The notes under the pieces were generated by a model. It saw nothing but the letters and a program-made list of their open reading frames with translations. It did not search any database and was not told the origin of the DNA. Both the position numbers and the translations under genes were made by a program. This document shows, in pieces, positions 18,788 to 27,449 of a DNA stretch of 64,000 bases. The stretch is from Mesorhizobium loti. GTDB taxonomy: Bacteria > Pseudomonadota > Alphaproteobacteria > Rhizobiales > Rhizobiaceae. Location: NCBI RefSeq assembly GCF_002858745.1, contig NZ_PJRO01000001.1:248001-312000 (forward strand), written 5' to 3'. The number at the start of each line of letters is the position of its first letter. The stretch's first letter is position 1.

Positions 18788-19327
18788 TCAGTCAGCGGCA
18801 GCCGGAAAGGCAAGCTCGCCAAGACAGATCGCCTCCGACGATTGCGTGGCAAGCGTCGCCACCGCACGCAGCACATAAGCCGCCATATCGGCTGCCTCCG
18901 GCCAGTCCGCGACATCAGGGCGAACATTGCGGGACAGAGCTGCGGCGAGATCGCCTTTGTCGTCGCGGTCCAGCGCATCCGCGTAAGCGGCGGTGCGGCC
19001 ATAATACATCTTGGCCAGTCTCTTCATGCGCTTTGGGACACCAACGTCGCTGATGCCGAGTTCGCGCAGCGAATGGTCGACATCGGTGAAGAACTCGTCG
19101 ATCAGCGTCTGTGCCAACTCCGCCGGTGCGCCGCTTTCGCCATGCAGCCGGTGCTGGAACAGGAACATATGCAGCGACAACATCTCGAAACGGCCGAGCG
19201 GCGTATCGGGCACATTCCAATGCGAATAAAAGAAAGTCTGCCGCGCCGCCGCCACGATTTGTTCGTACAGCGCCTCGACAATAGCGCGGTTGGCATGGCG
19301 TTCACGGCCGAACAGGCGCTGAAACAT
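18788..19327 (-). CDS. Ubiquinol-cytochrome c chaperone (CBP3) family protein
   Basis: 179 residues related to the mitochondrial Cbp3 assembly factor of the cytochrome bc1 complex. Recognisable parts are QTFFYSHWNVPDTPLGRFEM, LIDEFFTDVDHSLRELGISD and VPKRMKRLAKMYYGR, the conserved core of the family. ATG 19327 begins MFQRLFGRERHANRA; an upstream in-frame codon at 19375 would add 16 residues in the promoter area. Divergent from bamE, cotranscribed with DUF177. Confidence 0.9.
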   Translation of the reverse strand: MFQRLFGRERHANRAIVEALYEQIVAAARQTFFYSHWNVPDTPLGRFEMLSLHMFLFQHRLHGESGAPAELAQTLIDEFFTDVDHSLRELGISDVGVPKRMKRLAKMYYGRTAAYADALDRDDKGDLAAALSRNVRPDVADWPEAADMAAYVLRAVATLATQSSEAICLGELAFPAAAD

Positions 19328-19437
19328 TGGGGACGGTCTCCCGAGGACCTGTTTGTTAAGGCAGAATTGTTGCATCGGCGGCTAAGCTGGTTTACCGGTT
19401 TTGCCGCCTCGTGCAAGCCGGTGCTCGAGAGCGGACT

Positions 19438-19959
19438 ATGGAGTTGTCGTTGCGCGCATTGAAATTCAAGTCGACCGCCTTGGCAGGTCCTGCTTCTGTC
19501 GCCTCGCTGCTTGTCATCGCAGCGGCGCTGACCGGCTGCAATTCGTCAAAGATGTTCGGGGACCTCACCCCTGGCGAGACACTCACCCAGGGCTACATCG
19601 TCGACCAGCAGACGCTGGATTCGGTTCCTGTTGGCTCCAGCCGCGAGCAGGTGTTGCTGGCGCTCGGAACACCGTCCACGACCGCGACCTTCGACAACGA
19701 AGTTTTCTACTACATCTCGCAGACGCGCCGCCGTTCAGTCGCGTTCGCCAATCCGAGCGTCGTCGACCAGAAGGTGCTGGCCGTCTATTTCGGCCAGGAT
19801 GGCCGCGTCGCCCGCCTCGCCAATTACGGGATGAAGGACGGCCGGGTGTTCGACTTCATTTCGCGCACGACGCCGACCGGTGGCAAGGACCAGAACTTCC
19901 TCGGCCAGATCATCTCCGGCGCAGGCAAGCTCAAGCCCAATCCGGCGGCAGCGCTTTAA
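19438..19959 (+). CDS. bamE: Outer membrane protein assembly factor BamE (SmpA/OmlA lipoprotein)
   Basis: 173-residue outer-membrane lipoprotein of the BAM complex. A signal peptide ends in lipobox LTGC near residue 32. The SmpA/OmlA domain follows: GYIVDQQTLDSVPVGSSREQ, LLALGTPSTT, FYYISQTRRRSVAFANP and KVLAVYFGQDGRV. ATG 19438 is preceded by GAGAG; a start nine codons earlier is less likely because it precedes the signal sequence. Monocistronic, ending at a strong terminator. Confidence 0.93.
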   Translation: MELSLRALKFKSTALAGPASVASLLVIAAALTGCNSSKMFGDLTPGETLTQGYIVDQQTLDSVPVGSSREQVLLALGTPSTTATFDNEVFYYISQTRRRSVAFANPSVVDQKVLAVYFGQDGRVARLANYGMKDGRVFDFISRTTPTGGKDQNFLGQIISGAGKLKPNPAAAL

Positions 19960-20008
19960 TCTGGTTTGCAGGCCGGCACAGCGGCCGCCAAAACAAGTCT
20001 GCAAAAGC

Positions 20009-20039
20009 AAAACCCGCGGGATCGCTCCCGCGGGTTTTT
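20009..20039. terminator. Bidirectional terminator between bamE and hppA
   Basis: AACCCGCGGG and CCCGCGGGTT (20011-20036) around a 6-base loop, with TTTTT on the plus strand and AAAA on the other side, so it can end both the plus-strand bamE and minus-strand hppA transcripts. Confidence 0.93.
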
Positions 20040-20065
20040 CGTTTTCTGCCAGGCAGATGCTGCTG

Positions 20066-22204
20066 TCAGCTGTGCGCCAGCACAGCCAGCAACAGCAACG
20101 CCACGATGTTGGTGATCTTGATGGCCGGGTTCACCGCAGGGCCGGCAGTGTCCTTGTAGGGATCGCCGACCGTGTCGCCGGTGACGGAAGCCTTGTGCGC
20201 CTCCGATCCCTTCAGGTGCTTGACGCCATCCTTATCGGTGAAGCCATCCTCGAACGACTTCTTGGCGTTATCCCAGGCGCCGCCGCCGGAAGTCATCGAA
20301 ATGGCGACGAACAGGCCGTTGACGATGACGCCGAGCAGCGAAGCGCCGAGGGCCGCGAAAGCAGAGGCCTTGGAGCCCGAGATCAGGAGCACGCCATAGT
20401 AGACGACCAGCGGCGCCAGCACCGGCAACAGCGACGGGATGATCATTTCCTTGATCGCTGCCTTGGTCAGAAGGTCGACCGCCCGCGCATAGTTCGGCTT
20501 GGACGTCCCTTTCATGATGCCCGGATCCTCGCGGAACTGGCGACGCACCTCTTCCACGATCGAGCCCGCCGCGCGTCCCACAGCCGTCATGGCGATACCG
20601 CCGAACAGATACGGGATCAGGCCGCCGAAGATCAGACCGGCGACGACATAGGGATTCGACAGATCGAAGGAGACCGTGCCGAGATCGGCGAAGTAAGGAT
20701 ATTGCGCGGCGTTGGCCGCGAAATATTGCAGATCGTTGGAATAGGCTGCGAACAGCACCAGCGCGCCGAGGCCGGCCGAACCGATGGCGTAACCCTTGGT
20801 AACGGCCTTGGTGGTGTTGCCGACAGCATCAAGTGCGTCGGTGGAGTGGCGCACTTCCTTGGGCAGGCCGGACATTTCAGCAATACCGCCGGCATTGTCG
20901 GTAACCGGGCCGAAGGCGTCGAGTGCCACGATCATGCCTGCAAGGCCAAGCATGGTGGTAACGGCGATCGCGGTGCCGAACAGGCCCGCCAACTGGAAGG
21001 TGGCGATGATGCCGCCGACGATGACGAGAGCCGGCAGCGCGGTCGATTCCAGCGAGACCGCAAGGCCCTGGATGACGTTTGTGCCATGACCGGTGACCGA
21101 AGCCTGGGCGATCGAATTGACCGGACGCTTGCCTGTGCCGGTATAATATTCGGTGATCACCACGATCAGCGCCGTCACCAGCAGGCCGATCAGGCCGCAG
21201 ATGAACAGGTTCGTTCCGGTCACGACATGCGCGCCGGTGCCAATCGCACCCCAACCGATGGTCATGGAAGTCGCGGCGCCCAATCCGACAATGGACAGGA
21301 TGCCGGTGACGATCAGGCCCTTGTAGAGGGCGCCCATGATCGAACCATTGGCGCCAAGCTTGACGAAGAAAGTGCCGATAATGGAGGTGATGATGCAAGC
21401 GCCGCAGATGGCGAGCGGATAGAGCATCACGGTCGGCAGCACATCGGTGCCGGCAAAGAAGATCGCCGCGAGCACCATGGTAGCGACCACGGTCACCGCG
21501 TAAGTCTCGAACAGGTCGGCGGCCATGCCGGCGCAGTCGCCGACATTGTCACCGACGTTGTCGGCGATGGTGGCGGGATTGCGTGGGTCATCCTCCGGGA
21601 TACCAGCCTCCACCTTGCCGACGAGATCGCCGCCGACGTCAGCACCCTTGGTGAAGATGCCGCCGCCGAGACGCGCGAAGATCGAGATCAGCGAGGCGCC
21701 GAAGCCCAACGCCACCAGAGAGTCGATCACGGTACGATCGCCGGGCGCGAGGCCCAGCGGGCCAGTCAATACCCAGTAGTAGACGGAGACGCCGAGCAAC
21801 GCCAAACCGGCAACCAGCATGCCGGTGATGGCGCCCGACTTGAAGGCGATGTCGAGGCCGGCCGACAGGCTGTTCGACGCAGCTTGTGCCGTGCGCACAT
21901 TGGCGCGCACGGAAACGTGCATGCCTATGAAGCCTGCCGCGCCCGAAAGCACGGCACCGATCAGGAAGCCGACGGCGGCGGTACCCGACAGCAGCCACCA
22001 GGCCAGCAGGAACACGACGACCCCGACAATGGCAATGGTGGTGTACTGGCGCGCCAGATAGGCTTGCGCGCCCTCGCGGATGGCCGCGGCGATTTCCTGC
22101 ATGCGTGCGTTGCCCTGATCGGACGCCATCACGGACTGCGTAGCCCAGATGGCGTAGACGATCGAAAGCACGCCGCAGAGGATGACGACATAAAGCATGG
22201 TCAT
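20066..22204 (-). CDS. hppA: Membrane-bound H+-translocating pyrophosphatase
   Basis: Couples pyrophosphate hydrolysis to proton pumping across the inner membrane. 712 residues with about 16 helices; the substrate signature [20 protein letters not shown] and [19 protein letters not shown] are intact. [10 protein letters not shown] carries Lys where potassium-dependent enzymes have Ala, so this is the potassium-independent proton pump type, as in Rhodospirillum. ATG 22204. Single gene with a terminator behind it. Confidence 0.96.
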   Translation of the reverse strand: MTMLYVVILCGVLSIVYAIWATQSVMASDQGNARMQEIAAAIREGAQAYLARQYTTIAIVGVVVFLLAWWLLSGTAAVGFLIGAVLSGAAGFIGMHVSVRANVRTAQAASNSLSAGLDIAFKSGAITGMLVAGLALLGVSVYYWVLTGPLGLAPGDRTVIDSLVALGFGASLISIFARLGGGIFTKGADVGGDLVGKVEAGIPEDDPRNPATIADNVGDNVGDCAGMAADLFETYAVTVVATMVLAAIFFAGTDVLPTVMLYPLAICGACIITSIIGTFFVKLGANGSIMGALYKGLIVTGILSIVGLGAATSMTIGWGAIGTGAHVVTGTNLFICGLIGLLVTALIVVITEYYTGTGKRPVNSIAQASVTGHGTNVIQGLAVSLESTALPALVIVGGIIATFQLAGLFGTAIAVTTMLGLAGMIVALDAFGPVTDNAGGIAEMSGLPKEVRHSTDALDAVGNTTKAVTKGYAIGSAGLGALVLFAAYSNDLQYFAANAAQYPYFADLGTVSFDLSNPYVVAGLIFGGLIPYLFGGIAMTAVGRAAGSIVEEVRRQFREDPGIMKGTSKPNYARAVDLLTKAAIKEMIIPSLLPVLAPLVVYYGVLLISGSKASAFAALGASLLGVIVNGLFVAISMTSGGGAWDNAKKSFEDGFTDKDGVKHLKGSEAHKASVTGDTVGDPYKDTAGPAVNPAIKITNIVALLLLAVLAHS

Positions 22205-22467
22205 TTGCGGATTATTCCTCGATCTATGGCCCGGCAGACCTCCTCCCCGGACCGTGGAACCGAACCGAGATTCCCGAGCGGAATCCCGACCCCTCGATCG
22301 ATTTATGCAAAGCCGTGGTCTCGACCGTCAAGCCGGCGTGCGACATTTGCCCGCATTTAGCTGCGACAGTTTACCGCGCCCGGTGCGCGGGCGAGCCCAA
22401 ATGCCCGCGCAGGTTTCATTATGATGCAGTGGTCGCAGCCAGATCTGCCACTGCAGCTGGCATGACA

Positions 22468-22965
22468 CTACCGCTGCAAGTCGCGGTCCGGTTGCATGAT
22501 GAAGATCAGCACCGCAAGCATGGTCATGTAGAACTTGAAGGCTGCTTCCTGCCCGTTCCAGGTCTGCGACTGCCACATCGCGAACCACTCCCCGCCAATC
22601 ACCATGAAGCCGAAATACCAGACCAAAAAACCCATGGTGGTGGCAATAATGGCGAATTTCTTGGCATTGTTGAACGCTTCGCCACTCCCCTTGCGGACAC
22701 TCCACAAGCTCCAGGCTGCGATCAAAAAGAACACGCAGGTCAGCGCCTCACCTAAGATGATCAGCCAGTAGCCTGCAGTCCAAAACGCGGGGTTGGTGAT
22801 CGAACGGTACATCAGCGCATTGCCCGGAAAGGTTGTATCCATGGACAGCACATGCTGGACAAAGGCGAAGTTCGAGCCATAGTCGGTTATGTTGCCAAAG
22901 GCGACGAGGAAGGCGAAGGCCGCCAGACACAGGCACATGGTGATCTTGGAAAGACGTGACGTCAT
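22468..22965 (-). CDS. DUF2165 family small membrane protein
   Basis: 165 residues with four hydrophobic helices (about 8-28, 63-85, 105-125, 143-160). FVQHVLSMDTTFPGN, YWLIILGEALTC and GFMVIGGEWFAMWQS match the DUF2165 family of predicted small integral membrane proteins, whose function is unknown. ATG 22965. Upstream, on the other strand, begins a small unknown gene. Confidence 0.85.
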   Translation of the reverse strand: MTSRLSKITMCLCLAAFAFLVAFGNITDYGSNFAFVQHVLSMDTTFPGNALMYRSITNPAFWTAGYWLIILGEALTCVFFLIAAWSLWSVRKGSGEAFNNAKKFAIIATTMGFLVWYFGFMVIGGEWFAMWQSQTWNGQEAAFKFYMTMLAVLIFIMQPDRDLQR

Positions 22966-23044
22966 GGCAAAAGCCCCTTCTGCTTTCGATGATTCTGGTC
23001 ACGGCGAAGCAAGATCACCGAGTCTCGGCGAACACGCAACGAGC

Positions 23045-23284
23045 GTGGCCGCGATTGTCCTGACCGCAAGCGCGGACCGCCATGCCAGAGATCACGAGTT
23101 GAGGACGATGCTCTTGTCATTGCGACTGCCGCAGGGCTGCGCGACTGGCGACCTTGTATCGCTGGAGACAGGCAATGATGCGCGCCACGATTTTTCCATC
23201 ATCCGGCGCCGTTGGGTCGTCGCTGGAACAGCCACAAAGCTGGAAATCACCCTCGACTACCCGGCGATGTCCCCGAGGCGCTGA
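23045..23284 (+). CDS. Small hypothetical protein
   Basis: About 79 residues from a GTG at 23045; the same frame is open back to an ATG at 22964, which would overlap the first codon of the divergent DUF2165 gene. The C-terminal half looks protein-like: LLSLRLPQGCATGDLVSLE, then DFSIIRRRWVVAG and KLEITLDYPA, suggesting a small beta-rich domain. No clear ribosome binding site, so the start is uncertain. Function unknown; it may not be expressed. Confidence 0.45.
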   Translation: MAAIVLTASADRHARDHELRTMLLSLRLPQGCATGDLVSLETGNDARHDFSIIRRRWVVAGTATKLEITLDYPAMSPRR

Positions 23285-23299
23285 GCAGCCTGTCAGTTA

Positions 23300-23401
23300 G
23301 CGCAATTTCAGGAAAAGTGTGTAACGGTTTTCCGTTCGGAATTGCGTAAAAACAAAGAGTTAGAGTGTTTCCGCGTTTCCGTAAAAACGGAAACGCTCTA
23401 G
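23300..23401 (-). repeat. Dispersed palindromic repeat, copy D (supplies the yehW stop codon)
   Basis: On the minus strand CTAGAGCGTTTCCGTTTTT, ACGGAAACGCGGAAACACTCTA, AACTCTTTGTTTTTACGCAA, then TTCCG and CCTGAAATTGCGC. The TAG stop of yehW (23398-23400) is the first bases of the repeat. Orientation fits termination of the osmolyte transporter operon. Confidence 0.87.
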
Positions 23402-24147
23402 CGGACTGCCTGCCCCATCCGGCGTGCCGCGACACGCTCCAGGGCCATCAGCCCGTCATAGATGAAGACGGCCAATCCCGCGACAATCAGGCCGCCCTGG
23501 ACGACGAATGCGAGATTGTTGGAAATCAATCCTGCAATGATGACCTCGCCGAGCGTCTTGGCCGCGACGGTGGATCCGATGGTGGCGGTGGCCAGGCTGA
23601 TCACGACCGACAGCCGGATGCCGGCGAGGATTACCGGCAGGCTGAGCGGCAATTCCACCCGGAGCAGTTTCTGGCCATTGGTCATGCCGGCGCCGCGCGC
23701 GGCCTCCACGACGTTGGCAGGCAGCGTGGTGAGCCCGGTCAGCGCGTTTTCGAAGATCGGCAGCAGGCCGTAGAGGAAAAGCGCAATCAATGTCGGCTTC
23801 TCGCCGAAGCCGACTGCCGGCACTGCAAGTGCCAGCACCGCCACGGGCGGAAAGGTTTGGCCGATGTTGACCAGCGAGCGCGACAGCGGCAGGAATTCGG
23901 CACCGAACGGCCTGGTCACCAGGATGGCCAAGCCGATGGCGACGATGATCGCAGCGATGGTCGCCACCGCCACCGTGCCGAGATGCTGCAGGGTCAGCGA
24001 CAGCAGGCTGCCCTGGTTGTAGATAGCCGGAGCGTTGTTTTCCGTCAGTGGCTTGAACAACGGTTCGAACCAGCCCGGATTGACGATGAACGCCACCAGG
24101 AGAACCAGCAGGACCACACGCAATGCCGCTGGCAGGACAAGCTTCAT
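23398..24147 (-). CDS. yehW: Osmoprotectant-type ABC transporter permease (YehW-like)
   Basis: 249-residue membrane subunit of an OpuB/Yeh-type importer. About six helices; the inner-membrane loop that binds the ATPase is EAARGAGMTNGQKLLRVELP. ATG 24147 overlaps the stop of the ATPase gene by 4 bases. It is the last gene of a four-gene operon whose order (binding protein, long permease, ATPase, short permease) equals E. coli yehZYXW. Likely partner substrates are glycine betaine or related osmolytes. Confidence 0.88.
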   Translation of the reverse strand: MKLVLPAALRVVLLVLLVAFIVNPGWFEPLFKPLTENNAPAIYNQGSLLSLTLQHLGTVAVATIAAIIVAIGLAILVTRPFGAEFLPLSRSLVNIGQTFPPVAVLALAVPAVGFGEKPTLIALFLYGLLPIFENALTGLTTLPANVVEAARGAGMTNGQKLLRVELPLSLPVILAGIRLSVVISLATATIGSTVAAKTLGEVIIAGLISNNLAFVVQGGLIVAGLAVFIYDGLMALERVAARRMGQAVR

Positions 24148-25082
24148 GCCGGCCTCGCCGCGAGCTTCACCAGACCATCGACGGTGATGCGTCCGAGCGC
24201 CTTGCCGTCGGCACCCCTTACCGGCAATGCCGGTTTGCCGGACCAGAGCAGTTCAGCCAATGCATCACGTTGGCTGGCGTCAGCAGGGATGGCTTCGCCC
24301 TCCGCACTGCCCTTCTCCACCGCATCGCCGACGCGACCGAGCGACAGGAGCCGGAACGGCCGCTCAGATGAGCCGACCAGCGTCTCGACGAAAGAACTGG
24401 CGGGTTTCGCCAGGATCTCGGCGGGTTTTGCATATTGCACCAGCCTGCCGCCATCCATGACCGCGATCTTGTGGCCCAGATGCACAGCCTCCTCCATGTC
24501 ATGCGTGACCAGGATGATGGTGGTGCCGAAATGTTTCTGGATGGCGAGCAAATCTTCCTGCGCCTTGGTTCGGATGATCGGGTCGAGCGCGCCGAACGGC
24601 TCGTCCATCAACAGGACGTTCGGCTTGGCGGCAAGCGCGCGCGCCACGCCGACACGCTGCTGCTGGCCACCTGACAATTCGTGCGGATAGCGCGGCCCGA
24701 AAGCGGCGGGGTCGAGCTGGAAGAGCCTCAGCAACTCGTCGACACGCTCGTCGATACGTTCCTTGTCCCAGCCGAGCAGCAGCGGCACCGTTGCGATGTT
24801 CTGCGCCACTGTGCGATGGGGAAACAGGCCGTGGCCCTGGATTGCGTAGCCGATGGAGCGGCGCAGCTCATAGTCGGGCAGCGAATGGTTGTCGACGCCA
24901 TCCAGCTTGATCGTGCCGGAAGTCGGTTCGACGAGCCGGTTGATCATGCGCAGCAGCGTGGTCTTGCCCGAACCGGAGGTACCGACGATGGCGGCAATGG
25001 TGCGTGGCTCGATGACCATCGACACGTCGTTGACGACGGTCTGTTTGTCGTAGCGCTTGGTGATGTTCTCGATTTCGATCAT
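24144..25082 (-). CDS. yehX: Osmoprotectant-type ABC transporter ATP-binding protein (YehX-like)
   Basis: 312 residues. Walker A GTSGSGKTT at about 34-42, Q-loop in GYAIQGHGLFPH, signature LSGGQQQRVGVARAL, Walker B VLLMDEPFGALD, and H-loop VTHDMEEA. After residue 235 there is a CBS-like regulatory tail, as in OpuA/OpuC-type ATPases. The ATG at 25082 begins MIEIENITKRYDKQ; a long upstream reading of the same frame is a shadow of the yehY gene. Four-base overlaps with both neighbours. Confidence 0.93.
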   Translation of the reverse strand: MIEIENITKRYDKQTVVNDVSMVIEPRTIAAIVGTSGSGKTTLLRMINRLVEPTSGTIKLDGVDNHSLPDYELRRSIGYAIQGHGLFPHRTVAQNIATVPLLLGWDKERIDERVDELLRLFQLDPAAFGPRYPHELSGGQQQRVGVARALAAKPNVLLMDEPFGALDPIIRTKAQEDLLAIQKHFGTTIILVTHDMEEAVHLGHKIAVMDGGRLVQYAKPAEILAKPASSFVETLVGSSERPFRLLSLGRVGDAVEKGSAEGEAIPADASQRDALAELLWSGKPALPVRGADGKALGRITVDGLVKLAARPA

Positions 25083-26245
25083 GCGACCGCTTCCCTGCGC
25101 CTGCTTGTTGCGGTGAGTTCGATGACGGCGTCGAGTACGATGGCCGCAGCGAAGGCCAGCGACACGGTCGGCACGGCACCGAGCAACACCAGGTCCATCG
25201 CCGTCTGGCCGACGCCTTGGAAGACAAAGACGCCGAAGCCGCCGCCGCCAATCAGGGCGGCGATGGTGGCAAGGCCGATATTCTGCACCAGCACGATGCG
25301 GATGCCGGTCAGGATCACGGGAAAGGCAAGCGGGAACTCGACACCGAACAGCCGCTGCCGATCCGTCATGCCCATGCCACGCGCCGCTTCGTTGGCCGCC
25401 TTCGGCACGCCAGCCAGACCCACCACCGTGTTCGCCACCACCGGCAGCAGCGAATAGAGGAACAGCGCCACGAAGGCCGGTGCCGTGCCGATGCCGCGAA
25501 TGCCAAGCGCAGCGGCGCCCGGCACATGCAACGCCAGCCATCCGAGCGGGCCGATCAGCATGCCGAACAGCGCAATCGACGGGATGGTCTGGATGATGTT
25601 GAGCACGTTGAGCACTCCTGCCCGCAGCACTTCGACCCTGTGGCAAAGAATGCCGATCGGCAGGCCAACCACAACGGCCGCCACCAGTGAACCCAGCGCC
25701 AAAGCAACATGTTTGCGTGCCTCGGCCCAGAAGCTGCCGGCGCGGTTGGCATACTCCTTGAGAATGGAGAGACTGTCCCAGCTGCCAGACGCCAGCAAGG
25801 CGCCAACAGCCACCGCTGCGACCAGAAGAATACCGATGCGCACGAAGGGTGACAGTTCGAGCCGCGTCAGCACATCGGCCAAAAGCAGCGTAAAAGCAAA
25901 AATCAGCAGCCAGAAGCCGGAGGCCGGCGAAATGCGGGCAAAGGTGTTGTTGGGTGGCGTGAGAAAGCTGCCGGCGACACCGATCGCAAGCGCTAATGCA
26001 ATCAACACCGCAACACTCGCAACGAGCCGCCAGGCCAACGGCGTCTTCAACAGCGCCACGAAGATGGCAGCGATAATCAGTGCCAGCAGCAGCGGTCCGC
26101 CGACGGCCGGAAGCGCATCAAGGATGAAACGTCCCTCGCCCGGCACGATACGGTTGGCACGGAAGGTGGCAAACGGTGCGAAAAAGGCTGCATAGCCAGC
26201 AATCGCGGCAATCACCACGCCCAGCTTGTCGAAGCGAATGGCCAC
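25079..26245 (-). CDS. yehY: Osmoprotectant-type ABC transporter permease (YehY-like)
   Basis: 388 residues, longer than its partner yehW because of an N-terminal extension of about five extra helices (residues 1-150), as in E. coli YehY (385). The C-terminal BPD_transp_1 core contains EAARGMGMTDRQRLFGVEFP as the ATPase-docking loop and ATIAALIGGGGFGVFVFQG. Start is GTG at 26245. Ends with a 4-base overlap onto yehX. Confidence 0.9.
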   Translation of the reverse strand: MAIRFDKLGVVIAAIAGYAAFFAPFATFRANRIVPGEGRFILDALPAVGGPLLLALIIAAIFVALLKTPLAWRLVASVAVLIALALAIGVAGSFLTPPNNTFARISPASGFWLLIFAFTLLLADVLTRLELSPFVRIGILLVAAVAVGALLASGSWDSLSILKEYANRAGSFWAEARKHVALALGSLVAAVVVGLPIGILCHRVEVLRAGVLNVLNIIQTIPSIALFGMLIGPLGWLALHVPGAAALGIRGIGTAPAFVALFLYSLLPVVANTVVGLAGVPKAANEAARGMGMTDRQRLFGVEFPLAFPVILTGIRIVLVQNIGLATIAALIGGGGFGVFVFQGVGQTAMDLVLLGAVPTVSLAFAAAIVLDAVIELTATSRRREAVA

Positions 26246-26297
26246 GATCCCGGTCCTTCAGATCCGGCGCGCCACGTTGGCACGCCGGAACCGCTCC

Positions 26298-27212
26298 CTA
26301 CTTGAGGAAGCCGTTCTTTTTCAGGAAGTCTTCCGCGACCGCCTTGGCTGGCTCGCCACCAACCTGCACGCGGCCGTTCAGTTCCTGCAGCGTGACGAGA
26401 TCGAGCTTCTCGAACACCGGCTTCAGCACTTCCTCGATCTTCGGGTTTTCCTTCAGCACGGCCTCGCGGATGATCGGCGTCGGCTGGTAGACCGGCTGCA
26501 CGTTCTTGTCGTCGGCAAGAACGACGAGACCGGATGGCGCGATCCCGCCGTCGGTGCCATAGACCATCGCTGCATTGGCCCCGTTGGTCTGGTTGGCGGC
26601 GGCGCCGATGGTGGCGGCCGTGTCACCACCCGAAAGCGTGATCAACTGGTCTGGCTTCAGCGTGAAACCGTAAGTGGTCTGGAAAGCCGGCAGGGCAGCC
26701 GCAGAATTGACGAATTCGGAAGAAGCCGCCAGTACCACCTTGCCACCGCCCGCCACGTATTTTCCGAAGTCGGAGAGCGAGGCCAGCTTGCTGGCGTCGG
26801 CGACATCCTTGCGCAGCGCGATCGCCCAGGTGTTGTTGGCAGGTGACGGCGTCAGCCAGACGAGCTTGTTGGCGTCGTAGTCGAGCTTCTTGGCTTCGGT
26901 ATAACCCTTGGCAGTATCCTTCCAGACTGGATCGTCGGCCTTCTCGAAAAAGAAGGCGGCGTTACCGGTGTATTCGGGATAGATGTCGATTTCGCCGGCG
27001 ATGATCGCCTTGCGCACCACCGGCGTGGCGCCAAGCTGGATGCGGTCGACGGTCTTAATGCCATTGGCGTTCAAAACCGACTGGATGATGTTGCCCAGTA
27101 CCCCACCCTCGGTGTCGATCTTCGAAGAGACGACGACGTCGGCGGCATTCGCGGAGGCGACGGAAAGGCCGAACGCCACAAGCGCACCGGCTAAAAATCT
27201 GGTTGAAGACAT
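26298..27212 (-). CDS. osmF: Osmoprotectant-type ABC transporter substrate-binding protein (OsmF/YehZ-like)
   Basis: 304 residues. Signal peptide with cleavage near ASANAAD at residue 24. The OpuAC domain shows SSKIDTEGGVLGNIIQ, EIDIYPEYTGNAAFFF and LVWLTPSPANNTWAIAL, the aromatic residues used to cage quaternary amines. I chose ATG 27212 (CAGGGG upstream) over a codon 27 positions earlier because the signal peptide starts there. First gene of the osmF-yehYXW operon. Confidence 0.92.
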   Translation of the reverse strand: MSSTRFLAGALVAFGLSVASANAADVVVSSKIDTEGGVLGNIIQSVLNANGIKTVDRIQLGATPVVRKAIIAGEIDIYPEYTGNAAFFFEKADDPVWKDTAKGYTEAKKLDYDANKLVWLTPSPANNTWAIALRKDVADASKLASLSDFGKYVAGGGKVVLAASSEFVNSAAALPAFQTTYGFTLKPDQLITLSGGDTAATIGAAANQTNGANAAMVYGTDGGIAPSGLVVLADDKNVQPVYQPTPIIREAVLKENPKIEEVLKPVFEKLDLVTLQELNGRVQVGGEPAKAVAEDFLKKNGFLK

Positions 27213-27449
27213 GACGACAAACCCCTGTGATGAAACCAATGGCGATCCTGCTATCGCATGACCCGAACGGACAGTCGGGGCATACGGTTTCATAAGATGG
27301 CGGGGGAGTGCAATATTTTTATCCGGAACAGGCGTTCAACCCGCGCCTATCCTGACAATCGATGCATCAGCGTTTGCGTCAATAGATTTGGATCCAAGTC
27401 GAGCCGGCGGCATTTCGAACCGGCTAACGTGGCGCCCTTCCCTCGTTGT

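Noticed and set aside
19880..22360. 826-codon plus-strand open frame opposite hppA
   Set aside because: Antisense shadow of hppA: His/Gln/Asp-rich, no domain, and the minus strand has an intact pyrophosphatase.
25083..25646. N-terminal extension of the yehX ATPase
   Set aside because: The extra 188 residues are a shifted-frame reading of yehY; the true start MIEIENITKRY is at 25082.
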